Shown piece by piece: positions 28,098 to 36,570 of a DNA stretch of 64,000 nt; within the stretch, counting starts at the first letter, position 1; every line of letters starts with the position of its first letter. The DNA lies in contig JAWPMW010000001.1 in assembly GCA_033344735.1 (NCBI GenBank), positions 1,804,171 to 1,868,170 of the forward strand, read 5' to 3'. The notes under the pieces are model-generated. The model saw only the letters and a list, made by a program, of their open reading frames with translations, ran no database searches and was not told the origin of the DNA. Position numbers and translations under genes: made by a program. Origin of the DNA: Gammaproteobacteria bacterium (GTDB taxonomy: Bacteria; Pseudomonadota; Gammaproteobacteria; UBA4575).

Positions 28098-29474
28098 CTA
28101 TATTTTACGCCAACTCGTCCCTTCAGGCCGATCAAGTATCTCAATTCCCATCTCAGCTAGCTGGTCACGTATGCGGTCAGCACTAGCAAAGTCTTTTTCG
28201 CTGCGCGCTTGATTACGCTGTGTAATTAGACCGTCTATCATCACCTCATCAAGATCACTACTGCCGACACCAAACCATGCGCTTGGCTGTTGCTGTAATA
28301 AACCAAGCAACTGGCCACATTCAAGCATCGCACCTTTTAGTTCAGCGCGTTGCTGGTCGTCGCTAGCATTGTTAGCAAGCTTCGCCAATGCATGTAATTC
28401 ACTAAATGCTAACGGTGTATTTAAATCTTCTTTAACAGCATTATAAAATTTGTCTGTTAATTCCTTTGCCGGTGTTGTTGCCTCAATACTAGCCAACTCT
28501 TCCAGCGCACCATAAAGACGATCTAAACATTTCTTTGATGAAGTTAGCAACTCATCTGTCCAATCAAGCGGACTTCTATAATGTGTACTAAGCAATGCGT
28601 AACGTACCGCCTCACCAGGAGCATTCTTTAAAAGATCATGGACCAGCAATACATTGCCAATAGACTTAGACATCTTTTCGTAATTAACATTAACAAAACC
28701 ATTATGAATCCAGTAGCGACAAAATACTTGATGGTCGTGTGCACATGTACTTTGGGCAATTTCATTTTCATGATGTGGGAAAATTAAATCTTGTCCGCCA
28801 CCGTGAATATCAATGGTATTACCCAGATGCTTTTCAATCATCGCTGAACACTCAATATGCCAACCTGGTCGGCCAGCGCCCCAAGGACTTTGCCAAGAGG
28901 GTTGGTCTGGTGTTGAAGGTTTCCATAATACAAAATCTGCAGGATCTTTTTTGTATGGCGCAACCTCAACACGAGCGCCTGCAATCATGTCCTCGCGATT
29001 ACGCCCTGAAAGTTCACCGTAAGCTTTATATGCAGGCACATTAAACATTACGTGTTGTTCTGCTTCGTATGCAAAACCTTTATTTATTAAGCCTTCAATC
29101 ATAGAGATAATTTGACCGATGTGATCTGTTGCACGTGGCTCAATATCAGGCATATCAACGCCAAGCGAGCCCATATCTTGATGGTAGATATTGGTAAATT
29201 TATTGGTAACAACATCTATTTCTACACCTTGCTCATTTGCTGCGGCATTAATCTTGTCGTCAACATCCGTTAAGTTTCTAGCATAAATTACTTTTTTATA
29301 TTGCTTGCGGAGTAACTTAACTAACACATCGAACACAACTGCAGGGCGCGCATTACCGATATGTGCATAGCTGTATACAGTAGGCCCACATACATACATA
29401 GTTACACAGTCAGGATTTAGTGGTTCGAATACCTGCTTTTGTTTAGACAGTGTGTTGTAAAGTTTGATTGCCAT
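28098..29474 (-). CDS. cysS: Cysteinyl-tRNA synthetase
   Basis: This class I aminoacyl-tRNA synthetase charges tRNA-Cys. It has 458 residues, as expected. The zinc-ligand Cys29 in YVCGPTVY, the HIGH-type motif HIGN at residues 38-41, the zinc site region WHIECSAM and GGGQDLIFPHHENEIAQS, and KMSKSIGN (about 266-273) are all present. It is followed on the same strand by a 124-bp gap to gspA, and ispB lies 39 bp upstream. Confidence 0.97.
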   Translation of the reverse strand: MAIKLYNTLSKQKQVFEPLNPDCVTMYVCGPTVYSYAHIGNARPAVVFDVLVKLLRKQYKKVIYARNLTDVDDKINAAANEQGVEIDVVTNKFTNIYHQDMGSLGVDMPDIEPRATDHIGQIISMIEGLINKGFAYEAEQHVMFNVPAYKAYGELSGRNREDMIAGARVEVAPYKKDPADFVLWKPSTPDQPSWQSPWGAGRPGWHIECSAMIEKHLGNTIDIHGGGQDLIFPHHENEIAQSTCAHDHQVFCRYWIHNGFVNVNYEKMSKSIGNVLLVHDLLKNAPGEAVRYALLSTHYRSPLDWTDELLTSSKKCLDRLYGALEELASIEATTPAKELTDKFYNAVKEDLNTPLAFSELHALAKLANNASDDQQRAELKGAMLECGQLLGLLQQQPSAWFGVGSSDLDEVMIDGLITQRNQARSEKDFASADRIRDQLAEMGIEILDRPEGTSWRKI

Positions 29475-29513
29475 ATCTTCAAAATGTGTTTAGAAAATTA
29501 AACCTGCCCGCAA

Positions 29514-30482
29514 TTAATACAGCCTAGAAACAGAAAATTCTGCCAAGCTATTTAATGCATTTTTATATTCAGTATTTGGCAGCCAATTCAATGCTTGCTT
29601 TGCTTTTTCAGCTTCCTTCAATGCAACATCCTCGGTATATTCCAACGCTTTAGTTTGTCTAATGACACTCATGACAAAGCCCAAACTATTACGATCACCA
29701 TTCTGAATAATTTTAGCAAGCTGCTTCGCATGCTCCTCTGATGCATTTTTTAATGCATGAATAATTGGCAACGTAGGCTTGCCCTCTGCTAAATCATCTC
29801 CTACATTTTTACCCATGGTCGCACTATCAGCTCGATAATCTAATACATCATCTATTAACTGGAATGCAGTCCCTAAATGGTTACCGTAATCTTCCAATGA
29901 TTGTTCTTCTTGTAGAGATCTACCAGCCAGCAAAGCACCGATTTGAGCTGCAGCCCCAAATAATCTTGCCGTCTTACATTTAATAACCTGCATATATTGT
30001 TCTTCTGTTGTCTCAGGTTCATTGCAATTCATTAATTGCAATACTTCACCTTCGGCAATGGTATTAGATGTTGTTGAGAGAATATCCATGACACGCATAT
30101 CACCTACTTGGACCATCATTTCGAAAGCGCGTGAGAAAATAAAGTCCCCCACCAACACGCTGGCTTCATTTCCCCAAATAGAATTTGCGGTTTCTTTACC
30201 GCGGCGTAATTCAGAGGAATCAACCACATCATCATGGAGCAATGTAGCAGTATGGATAAACTCAATAATGGCGGCGGTCAGATAATGTTTATCCCCATCA
30301 TAGCCACAAGCTCTAGCCGCCAATACCGCTATGACTGGACGCAGCCTTTTACCCCCACTATTGACGATGTATTCACCCATTTGCTCTATAAGCACTACAT
30401 CTGAATGTAGCTGGGCTCTAATACTGGCGTTAACGCCATCCATGTCTTTGGCAACAAGTGCCTGTATTTCATTGAGTTGCAT
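29514..30482 (-). CDS. ispB: Octaprenyl diphosphate synthase (polyprenyl synthetase)
   Basis: This 322-residue trans-prenyltransferase elongates farnesyl diphosphate to the side chain of ubiquinone. The first Asp-rich motif is LLHDDVVDSSELRRG (D84, D85, D88), the second LIDDVLDYRAD (about 211-216). GGKRLRP at 43-49 binds isopentenyl diphosphate. It is divergent from rplU, the usual gammaproteobacterial arrangement (ispB-rplU-rpmA). The chain length (octa- or nonaprenyl) cannot be fixed from sequence. Confidence 0.94.
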   Translation of the reverse strand: MQLNEIQALVAKDMDGVNASIRAQLHSDVVLIEQMGEYIVNSGGKRLRPVIAVLAARACGYDGDKHYLTAAIIEFIHTATLLHDDVVDSSELRRGKETANSIWGNEASVLVGDFIFSRAFEMMVQVGDMRVMDILSTTSNTIAEGEVLQLMNCNEPETTEEQYMQVIKCKTARLFGAAAQIGALLAGRSLQEEQSLEDYGNHLGTAFQLIDDVLDYRADSATMGKNVGDDLAEGKPTLPIIHALKNASEEHAKQLAKIIQNGDRNSLGFVMSVIRQTKALEYTEDVALKEAEKAKQALNWLPNTEYKNALNSLAEFSVSRLY

Positions 30483-30566
30483 CTGAATTTATGAGGTTTC
30501 GCTAGATATGGCTCGCTATGAAGCGCTGTACATATTATTAAATATGCGCATAGAGCGATACCTTCC

Positions 30567-30598
30567 TTGCATCACTGAGTGTATATTTAGTCTATAAT
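30567..30598 (+). promoter_or_regulatory. Candidate sigma-70 promoter of rplU-rpmA
   Basis: A perfect TATAAT lies at 30593-30598. TTGCAT at 30567-30572 is the best -35, but the 20-bp spacing is long, so the -10 may act mainly by itself. The transcript would start near 30606 and carry a leader of about 100 nt. Confidence 0.5.
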
Positions 30599-30618
30599 CA
30601 TAATAATGAACGGTCATA

Positions 30619-30657
30619 GACTAGTAGGCAAGGCGATTGACCTGCCAGACCATAGTC
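30619..30657 (+). promoter_or_regulatory. Structured leader hairpin before rplU
   Basis: GACTA (30619-30623) pairs with TAGTC (30653-30657). Inside, GGCA-A-GG (30627-30633) pairs with CCTGCC (30641-30646) with one bulge and a 7-nt loop. The nested stem lies in the untranslated leader and may be a binding site for L21 or L27 autoregulation; this is inference. Confidence 0.4.
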
Positions 30658-30705
30658 GTTAGAATGCCGCGCTCTTTTTCACAAAGATACACGAACAATA
30701 ATATT

Positions 30706-31017
30706 ATGTATGCAGTTATCGCCACAGGCGGAAAACAATATCGAGTCGAGCAAGGTGATGTCCTTCGCGTCGAAAAATTAGATGTAGAAGAAGGCGGTAG
30801 CGTCGACTTTGACCAAGTCCTTATGATGGGTTCTGGTGATGACGTAAATATTGGTGCTCCTTATATCGCAGGTGGAAAAGTTAGTGCTGAAGTGCGTGCT
30901 CATGGTCGTGCCGACAAAGTTGAGATCATCAAATTCAAGCGTCGTAAGCACCATCGCAAGCAAATGGGGCACAGACAATCCTACACAGAATTAGTTATCA
31001 AAGAAATTAGCAAGTAA
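30706..31017 (+). CDS. rplU: 50S ribosomal protein L21
   Basis: This 103-residue protein has the E. coli length and begins [20 protein letters not shown]. It ends with the basic [16 protein letters not shown] segment that binds 23S rRNA. The frame is open further upstream to 30637, but the ATG at 30706 matches the invariant N-terminus. It is first in the rplU-rpmA operon. Confidence 0.97.
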   Translation: MYAVIATGGKQYRVEQGDVLRVEKLDVEEGGSVDFDQVLMMGSGDDVNIGAPYIAGGKVSAEVRAHGRADKVEIIKFKRRKHHRKQMGHRQSYTELVIKEISK

Positions 31018-31034
31018 AAACGGAATTAATCGCA

Positions 31035-31292
31035 ATGGCACATAAGAAAGCAGGTGGTAGTACCAGAAACGGTCGTGATTCGGAATCGAAACGACTTGGA
31101 GTTAAATGTTTTGGTGGTCAAGAGGTAGTCCCTGGAAATATCATCTTGCGTCAACGCGGAACTAAGTTTCACCCAGGACAAAATGTCGGTTTAGGTAAAG
31201 ATTACACAATTTTTGCTAAGACACCGGGTGTAGTGAAATTTGAAGTTAAGGGACCTAAGAATAGGAAGTATGTCAGCGTAGTAAGCGCATAA
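31035..31292 (+). CDS. rpmA: 50S ribosomal protein L27
   Basis: This 85-residue protein begins [18 protein letters not shown], the flexible N-terminus that reaches the peptidyl-transferase centre, and contains [14 protein letters not shown]. There is no N-terminal extension of the kind cleaved by Prp in Firmicutes. It is 17 bp after rplU and followed by an intrinsic terminator. Confidence 0.97.
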   Translation: MAHKKAGGSTRNGRDSESKRLGVKCFGGQEVVPGNIILRQRGTKFHPGQNVGLGKDYTIFAKTPGVVKFEVKGPKNRKYVSVVSA

Positions 31293-31314
31293 AAGACAAT
31301 TTACTTTCAATTTG

Positions 31315-31343
31315 AAAAGCCCCGAAATTCGGGGTTTTTTTTT
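31315..31343 (+). terminator. Intrinsic terminator after rpmA
   Basis: CCCCG/CGGGG stem (31320-31324 with 31330-31334), with AT pairs at the loop, is followed by nine T. It ends the rplU-rpmA transcript before obgE. Confidence 0.9.
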
Positions 31344-31385
31344 GCCCAGCGTAATCACCAGAAGTAACAAAGACAGGCCAATCAT

Positions 31386-32414
31386 ATGAAGTTCGTCGAC
31401 GAAGCAACTATCACAGTATACGGAGGAAACGGCGGAAATGGCTGCCTAAGTTTTCGTCGTGAGCGATTTGTTGCCAAAGGAGGACCTGATGGCGGTGATG
31501 GTGGTGATGGCGGCTGTGTTTATCTGCGTACTAAAGAAGGCATCAACACCCTTGCTGATTTCCGCTACACAAGAAGCTTTAAAGCCCAACGCGGAGCACA
31601 TGGTGGTGGTAGCAACTGTACAGGTCGATCAGGTGAGGACCTATATATTGATGTGCCTGTCGGCACAGAGGTGTATGACAATAATACTGATGAATGTATT
31701 GGTGACTTAACCATCGATGGCCAAACATTATTAGTTGCAAAAGGCGGTTTTCATGGCTTAGGCAATCAACGCTTTAAAAGCTCTACCAATCGTGCGCCTC
31801 GCAAAACAACTAACGGTAGCGAAGGTGATATTCGTGAATTACGTCTAGAGTTAAAACTACTGGCTGATGTAGGTCTTCTTGGATTACCAAGTGTTGGCAA
31901 GTCATCATTAATCACCGCAGTATCTGATGCACGACCTAAAATTGCAGATTACCCATTTACCACTCTGCATCCTAACTTAGGAGTTGTACGAGTGGGTCCG
32001 CTGCAAAGCTTTGTCATGGCTGATTTACCCGGTCTCATTGAAGGTGCTGCTGAAGGCCATGGCTTAGGTATTCAATTTTTAAAGCACTTATCGCGTTGTC
32101 GTGTACTCGCGCATATGATCGATTTATCTGAACGTGGCAAAGGTGAAGATCCAATCTCTCAATTCATTACAATAGAAAAAGAGTTACAAGAATATAGTGA
32201 CGCCGTTTCAAATAAAGACCGTTGGTTAGTATTTAATAAAATCGATCTACTGACGGAAGAAGAGTTACAAGACACCATGAAGCATGTATGTGATGAAATT
32301 AGCTGGAATGGCCCCGTATATGCCATTTCTACCGTTACTAGGGTAGGCTTGGATCAATTATGTAAAGATATTCTTGGTTATTTAATAGAACAAGAAAGTG
32401 AACATGAACAGTGA
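31386..32414 (+). CDS. obgE: GTPase ObgE/CgtA
   Basis: This essential GTPase acts in 50S maturation and binds ppGpp. It has 342 residues. The glycine-rich OBG domain spans 1-158 ([26 protein letters not shown]). The G domain has G1 GLPSVGKSS (166-174), the switch region [15 protein letters not shown]3 DLPGLIEGA and G4 NKID. The acidic tail of E. coli ObgE is short here. The last codons overlap the proB start. Confidence 0.97.
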   Translation: MKFVDEATITVYGGNGGNGCLSFRRERFVAKGGPDGGDGGDGGCVYLRTKEGINTLADFRYTRSFKAQRGAHGGGSNCTGRSGEDLYIDVPVGTEVYDNNTDECIGDLTIDGQTLLVAKGGFHGLGNQRFKSSTNRAPRKTTNGSEGDIRELRLELKLLADVGLLGLPSVGKSSLITAVSDARPKIADYPFTTLHPNLGVVRVGPLQSFVMADLPGLIEGAAEGHGLGIQFLKHLSRCRVLAHMIDLSERGKGEDPISQFITIEKELQEYSDAVSNKDRWLVFNKIDLLTEEELQDTMKHVCDEISWNGPVYAISTVTRVGLDQLCKDILGYLIEQESEHEQ

Positions 32415-33531
32415 CAATATAAGTACTCAGCAATCCAAGCGTTGGGTAGTAAAAATAGGTAGTTCTCTCATCACAGATGACGGCCAAGGTCTAAATTTAT
32501 CCTTCATCAAAGCATGGATGAAAGAATTTGCTGAGCTACGCAATCAAGGTTACGAGCTGATTTTAGTATCTTCCGGAGCTGTAGCAGAAGGCATGGCACG
32601 ATTGGGATGGAAGCAACGCCCGCGCACTTTACATGAACTGCAGGCCGCAGCCGCCATTGGTCAAATGGGATTAGTTCAAGCATACGAGCAGTTTCTACAA
32701 CACCATGATTTACACAGTGCACAAGTGCTACTTACCCATGAAGATTTACGTGATCGACAGCGATATATTAACGCCCGTTCCACTCTAACGACATTACTAG
32801 AATTGGGCGTAATACCTGTCGTTAATGAAAACGATACAGTCGCGACTGATGAAATTCGTTTTGGTGATAATGATAACCTGGCGGCATTAGTCGCCAATCT
32901 CATTAGTGCTGATCAATTAATTATTCTTACTGATCAGGCTGGTATATTTGATAAAAATCCAAATGAATTTAAAGATGCAAAATTGATCGAATCCTGCGCT
33001 ACTAATGATAGAGTTTTAGATATTGTTGCTGGCCCTTCCCATCATGCATTAGGTCAAGGAGGTATGTTGACTAAAGTTTCAGCGGCCAGAAGAGCTGAAC
33101 GCTCAGGAACTTCGACGATTATCACTTCTGGGAAACAGTCCAATGCTCTACTTGCTGTGGCTAGTGGTAAATATACTGGAACCACGATTATGCCAACTAT
33201 AGAACCATTAACTGCACGCAAACAATGGATAGCTAATCAATTGCAAGTAGTAGGCAAAATACAGCTTGATGCTGGAGCGAGCAATGTAATTAGGTCTGGC
33301 GGTGCTAGTCTGCTACCTATAGGGGTAAAGTCTGTTCAGGGTGTATTTAAGCGTGGCGACTTAGTCGCATGTAATGATGAGCAGGGTAATGAAATTGCCC
33401 GTGGTTTAATTAACTACAATTCTGATGAAACTAATAAGATTTTAGGTAAATCGACGTCCGATATTGAGTCAACATTGGGTTATATTGACGAACCAGAATT
33501 AATTAACCGGGATAATTTAGCGGTCCTTTAA
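32404..33531 (+). CDS. proB: Glutamate 5-kinase
   Basis: ProB phosphorylates glutamate in the first step of proline synthesis. The amino-acid kinase domain has [49 protein letters not shown] and [19 protein letters not shown]-terminal PUA domain (about 280-370) contains [21 protein letters not shown]. The chosen start is ATG at 32404; a GTG two codons earlier (32398) is possible. Both overlap the end of obgE. proA is not adjacent. Confidence 0.95.
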   Translation: MNSDNISTQQSKRWVVKIGSSLITDDGQGLNLSFIKAWMKEFAELRNQGYELILVSSGAVAEGMARLGWKQRPRTLHELQAAAAIGQMGLVQAYEQFLQHHDLHSAQVLLTHEDLRDRQRYINARSTLTTLLELGVIPVVNENDTVATDEIRFGDNDNLAALVANLISADQLIILTDQAGIFDKNPNEFKDAKLIESCATNDRVLDIVAGPSHHALGQGGMLTKVSAARRAERSGTSTIITSGKQSNALLAVASGKYTGTTIMPTIEPLTARKQWIANQLQVVGKIQLDAGASNVIRSGGASLLPIGVKSVQGVFKRGDLVACNDEQGNEIARGLINYNSDETNKILGKSTSDIESTLGYIDEPELINRDNLAVL

Positions 33532-33561
33532 GCTGTGCTTACATGACCAGCAAAAAAGATA

Positions 33562-33822
33562 TTACATTGCGCGGATGCGCGAATTTAAACGTTGCTTATG
33601 TCTCGCTGCTTTGTTGGTATGAATAATACCTTTACGTGCAGATGAGTCAATCACAGGAACTGAAGCAGTGTAGAGCTGCTGAGCTTCTTCTTTATTACCC
33701 GCGTCGATAGCTTTCACAACACTCTTAATAAATGTGCGAAGTTTTGATCTCATTGCAACATTGCGTTGTCTAGATTTCTCTGCGGTACGTGCTCTTTTAC
33801 GAGCTGAAGCTATATTTGCCAA
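33562..33822 (-). CDS. rpsT: 30S ribosomal protein S20, TTG start
   Basis: This 86-residue protein has the normal S20 sequence: ANIASARKRARTAEK at the start, RSKLRTFIKSVVKAI in the middle and NKAARHKQRLNSRI near the end. The start is TTG at 33822 with AAGGA six bases upstream; the frame is open further but only this start matches the family N-terminus. E. coli rpsT also starts with UUG and uses it in autoregulation, so the same control is likely here. It is convergent with proB and divergent from murJ. Confidence 0.95.
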   Translation of the reverse strand: MANIASARKRARTAEKSRQRNVAMRSKLRTFIKSVVKAIDAGNKEEAQQLYTASVPVIDSSARKGIIHTNKAARHKQRLNSRIRAM

Positions 33823-33865
33823 AATCTGTCCTTTTAAATCTAAGCTTTGTGTTTTTGGGCGTCGA

Positions 33866-33894
33866 ACTATGCGTTTTTCACCATAAAATGTCAA
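33866..33894 (-). promoter_or_regulatory. Sigma-70 promoter of rpsT
   Basis: The minus strand reads TTGACA (33889-33894), a 17-bp spacer and CATAGT (33866-33871). A second possible promoter lies further upstream (TTGATA, 16 bp, TATATG). Twin promoters are also found before E. coli rpsT. Confidence 0.65.
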
Positions 33895-33921
33895 CAGAAT
33901 ACCCATATAAAGCGCTATCAA

Positions 33922-33950
33922 TTGATATCAAAACAGGATTATTCTGTAAT
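33922..33950 (+). promoter_or_regulatory. Sigma-70 promoter of the candidate RNA before murJ
   Basis: TTGATA (33922-33927), a 17-bp spacer and TGTAAT (33945-33950) give a good consensus promoter with a predicted start near 33957. Confidence 0.6.
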
Positions 33951-33956
33951 TTGTTG

Positions 33957-34032
33957 TATGACCACCACGTATAAACGGCCACCGTTTTGCTGGTGATGCA
34001 AATACAACTCTAATAGGTTAGAGTTTTTCTTT
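33957..34032 (+). ncRNA. Candidate 75-nt small RNA or terminated leader upstream of murJ
   Basis: Downstream of a good promoter, the sequence folds into a nested hairpin. CACCA (33963-33967) pairs with TGGTG (33991-33995), and AAACGG (33973-33978) pairs with CCGTTT (33982-33987). Then follows an intrinsic terminator: AACTCTAA (34006-34013) paired to TTAGAGTT (34018-34025) with a TTTCTTT tail. No plus-strand gene lies between proB and this point, so the terminator must serve a short transcript. It may be a free sRNA, or an attenuator controlling murJ, whose start lies 34 bp later. No known RNA family is recognised. Confidence 0.55.
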
Positions 34033-34066
34033 ACAAATCAATCAACTATCTGCAAATTATCTCTAA

Positions 34067-35623
34067 GTGAGCAAAAAACCTGTTAAATCCACCTTAACTG
34101 TTGGTGGCGCTACATTTGTCTCGCGCATATTTGGCTATGCTCGCGATGCCATTATATTTATTGTTTTTGGAGCTAACGCTGGCACAGACGCATTTTTTGT
34201 GGCTTTTCGCATCCCAAATTTTTTACGCCGGCTTTTTGCAGAGGGGGCTTTCTCCCAAGCATTTGTACCAGTAATGACGGCACATCTACATGATAGCGAA
34301 AATGATTTTAGACGCTTAATCGATCATGTTACTGGCTTGTTATCGATCATTTTACTGATTATCACTACACTAGGGGTTCTCGCCTCACCCTGGCTTATAC
34401 ACATTTTTGCACCAGGTTTTGATGATCCGGCACAACAATTGTTGGCCAGTGATATGCTCAAAATCACCTTCCCCTACCTTTTGTTTATTTCGCTGACTGC
34501 CTTATCTGGCAGTATTCTAAATATTCGACAAAAATTTGCGGTGCCCGCACTAACCCCGGTTTTACTCAATCTATCACTGATTGGTGCAGCAATATGGTTA
34601 TCCCCAAAAATGGAAAACCCTGTGACAGCTCTTGCTTGGGGAGTGTTCATTGCAGGTATTGCACAATTATTATTCCAGATCCCTTACCTACTAAAGGCCC
34701 ATTCATTACCCGTGCCGAAGCTATCAGGAGCCAAACAAGGTGTTGATAGAATCCTAAAGTTAATGCTACCAGCCATGTTTGGGAGTTCTATCGTACAGAT
34801 CAATTTACTAATCAACACTATTATCGCTTCATATCTTATTGCTGGAAGTATTAGTTGGTTGTATATGTCTGATCGTTTTGTTGAGCTACCGATCGCTCTG
34901 TTTGGAATTGCTACCGCGACTGTTATTCTTCCTATGTTGTCAAAACAATATGTATCCAAGCAACATCAGGAATTTGATCAAACCATGCAATGGGCATTAA
35001 AAGTGTCTTTACTCATTTCTATTCCTGCTATGTTAGGTCTTGCAGTATTATCAGGGCCAATACTATTCACTCTAGTGCAATATAGAGAATTCAGTTTGTT
35101 TGACACTCAAATGGTTACTCTTAGTTTAATGGCATCCTCACTTGGGTTACCTGCATACATATTTATTAAAGTATTAGCGCCAGGCTTTTATTCGCGCCAA
35201 GACACAAAAACACCAGTAAAAATTGGTGTATTAGTGATATTCATTAACATATCGCTCAGTCTATTATTTATATGGTTATTGCCTGACATAAAATTACCTG
35301 GCGCGCACGCTGGCCTTTCTTTAGTCACTTCATTTTCTGCTTATGTAAATGCTAGTTTGCTATATATCTTACTTAGAAGAGCCAAGGTACTAAACGCTAG
35401 CAGGCAAAGATTAACTATGAGCCTAAAAATAATTATCAGCTCTATCGTAATGTTACTTAGTTTATGGTGGATCAATCCAGATGCGGATGTATGGGCTAGC
35501 TGGAATAGCCTTACCAGACTTGGCTCACTCATGGGTTTGATTATTATTGGTATCACCATTTACACAAGTCTATTACTAGTCCTTGGCTTGCGTCCTAGTC
35601 AATTTCGTCTGCAATCGAATTAG
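34067..35623 (+). CDS. murJ: Lipid II flippase MurJ
   Basis: This 518-residue MOP-superfamily protein flips lipid II across the inner membrane for peptidoglycan synthesis. It has about 14 hydrophobic helices. Conserved blocks are SRIFGYARDAIIFIVFGANAGTDAF in the first helices (given by position, residues 19-43), FRIPNFLRRLFAEGAFSQAF and the later LAPGFYSRQDTKTPVKIG. The start is GTG with a poor ribosome binding site, just after a terminator hairpin, so expression may be controlled by readthrough. ribF follows 11 bp downstream. Confidence 0.95.
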   Translation: MSKKPVKSTLTVGGATFVSRIFGYARDAIIFIVFGANAGTDAFFVAFRIPNFLRRLFAEGAFSQAFVPVMTAHLHDSENDFRRLIDHVTGLLSIILLIITTLGVLASPWLIHIFAPGFDDPAQQLLASDMLKITFPYLLFISLTALSGSILNIRQKFAVPALTPVLLNLSLIGAAIWLSPKMENPVTALAWGVFIAGIAQLLFQIPYLLKAHSLPVPKLSGAKQGVDRILKLMLPAMFGSSIVQINLLINTIIASYLIAGSISWLYMSDRFVELPIALFGIATATVILPMLSKQYVSKQHQEFDQTMQWALKVSLLISIPAMLGLAVLSGPILFTLVQYREFSLFDTQMVTLSLMASSLGLPAYIFIKVLAPGFYSRQDTKTPVKIGVLVIFINISLSLLFIWLLPDIKLPGAHAGLSLVTSFSAYVNASLLYILLRRAKVLNASRQRLTMSLKIIISSIVMLLSLWWINPDADVWASWNSLTRLGSLMGLIIIGITIYTSLLLVLGLRPSQFRLQSN

Positions 35624-35634
35624 GCTCAATTCAT

Positions 35635-36564
35635 ATGATCCTACTTCGCGGCAGCACAAAGTTTAATAGAATCAATCAACCTACTGTGGCTACGATTGGT
35701 AATTTTGATGGATTTCACTTAGGTCATCAGGAAATCATTAATTTCGTCATAACTAAATCTGTACAGCAAAAAGCAAAGTCAGTATTAATCAGCTTTGAGC
35801 CGACCCCAAAAGAGTTCTTCTGTGGCCCCCAAGGACCCGCTCGTATTTATCCTATCCGCAAAAAAATAGAATTAGTTCGCGACTTTGGATGTGACTATTT
35901 TGCGTGTCTACATTTCAATCAGTTACTAGCAACCATGCCAGCGGTGGACTTTGTAAAGAAGATCTTGCACGATTCATTAAATATTAAAACCTTAGTCGTT
36001 GGCGATGATTTTAAATTTGGTCATCACGGGTGCGGTAATATTGATTTGCTATGCAATATGGGTGATAAACTTGGATTTCATGTCCATGTTATAAACCCAG
36101 TCTTGCACCGCCACGAGCGTGTCAGCAGCACTCTGATTCGAGAAAAATTATCACAAGGCAAGTTTGATGAAGTTGCTTCTTTGTTAAGCCGTCCATTCAA
36201 AATGTCAGGTCGTGTTTTTCATGGCGATAAAAGAGCCCGAACTTTTGGCTTCCCAACTGCAAACATTTTAATTGGTCGTTTAGTTTCGCCCATTAAAGGT
36301 GTATTCACCGTCAGCGCCAGTCATAATAATAACCAATGGCAAGGCGTTGCCAATGTTGGAAGCAGGCCTACTGTTAATGGTCAACGACAGCAGTTAGAAG
36401 TTCATTTATTTAATTGCCAACAGGATTTATATGGCAAAAGATTGGATGTGGAATTTCATACAAAGTTAAGAGATGAAATAAAATTTCCATCACTTGAAGC
36501 ACTGAAACATCAAATAAGCATTGATGTTACAAAAGCACAACAATATTTTAGTCAAAGGACGTAA
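35635..36564 (+). CDS. ribF: Bifunctional riboflavin kinase/FAD synthetase RibF
   Basis: This 309-residue enzyme converts riboflavin to FMN and then FAD. The N-terminal adenylyltransferase half has TIGNFDGFHLGHQEII and VGDDFKFGHHGCG. The C-terminal kinase half (about 180-305) has GRVFHGDKRARTFGFPTANI, PIKGVFTV and ANVGSRPTVNG. It belongs to the murJ-ribF-ileS-lspA-ispH unit. Confidence 0.96.
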   Translation: MILLRGSTKFNRINQPTVATIGNFDGFHLGHQEIINFVITKSVQQKAKSVLISFEPTPKEFFCGPQGPARIYPIRKKIELVRDFGCDYFACLHFNQLLATMPAVDFVKKILHDSLNIKTLVVGDDFKFGHHGCGNIDLLCNMGDKLGFHVHVINPVLHRHERVSSTLIREKLSQGKFDEVASLLSRPFKMSGRVFHGDKRARTFGFPTANILIGRLVSPIKGVFTVSASHNNNQWQGVANVGSRPTVNGQRQQLEVHLFNCQQDLYGKRLDVEFHTKLRDEIKFPSLEALKHQISIDVTKAQQYFSQRT

Positions 36565-36570
36565 CACTCA

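Noticed and set aside
30637-30705. N-terminal extension of L21
   Set aside because: The added residues are not found in L21 and the region forms part of the structured leader; the ATG at 30706 gives the exact family length.
33823-33921. N-terminal extension of S20
   Set aside because: It overlaps the rpsT promoter; TTG at 33822 with AAGGA upstream gives the invariant N-terminus.
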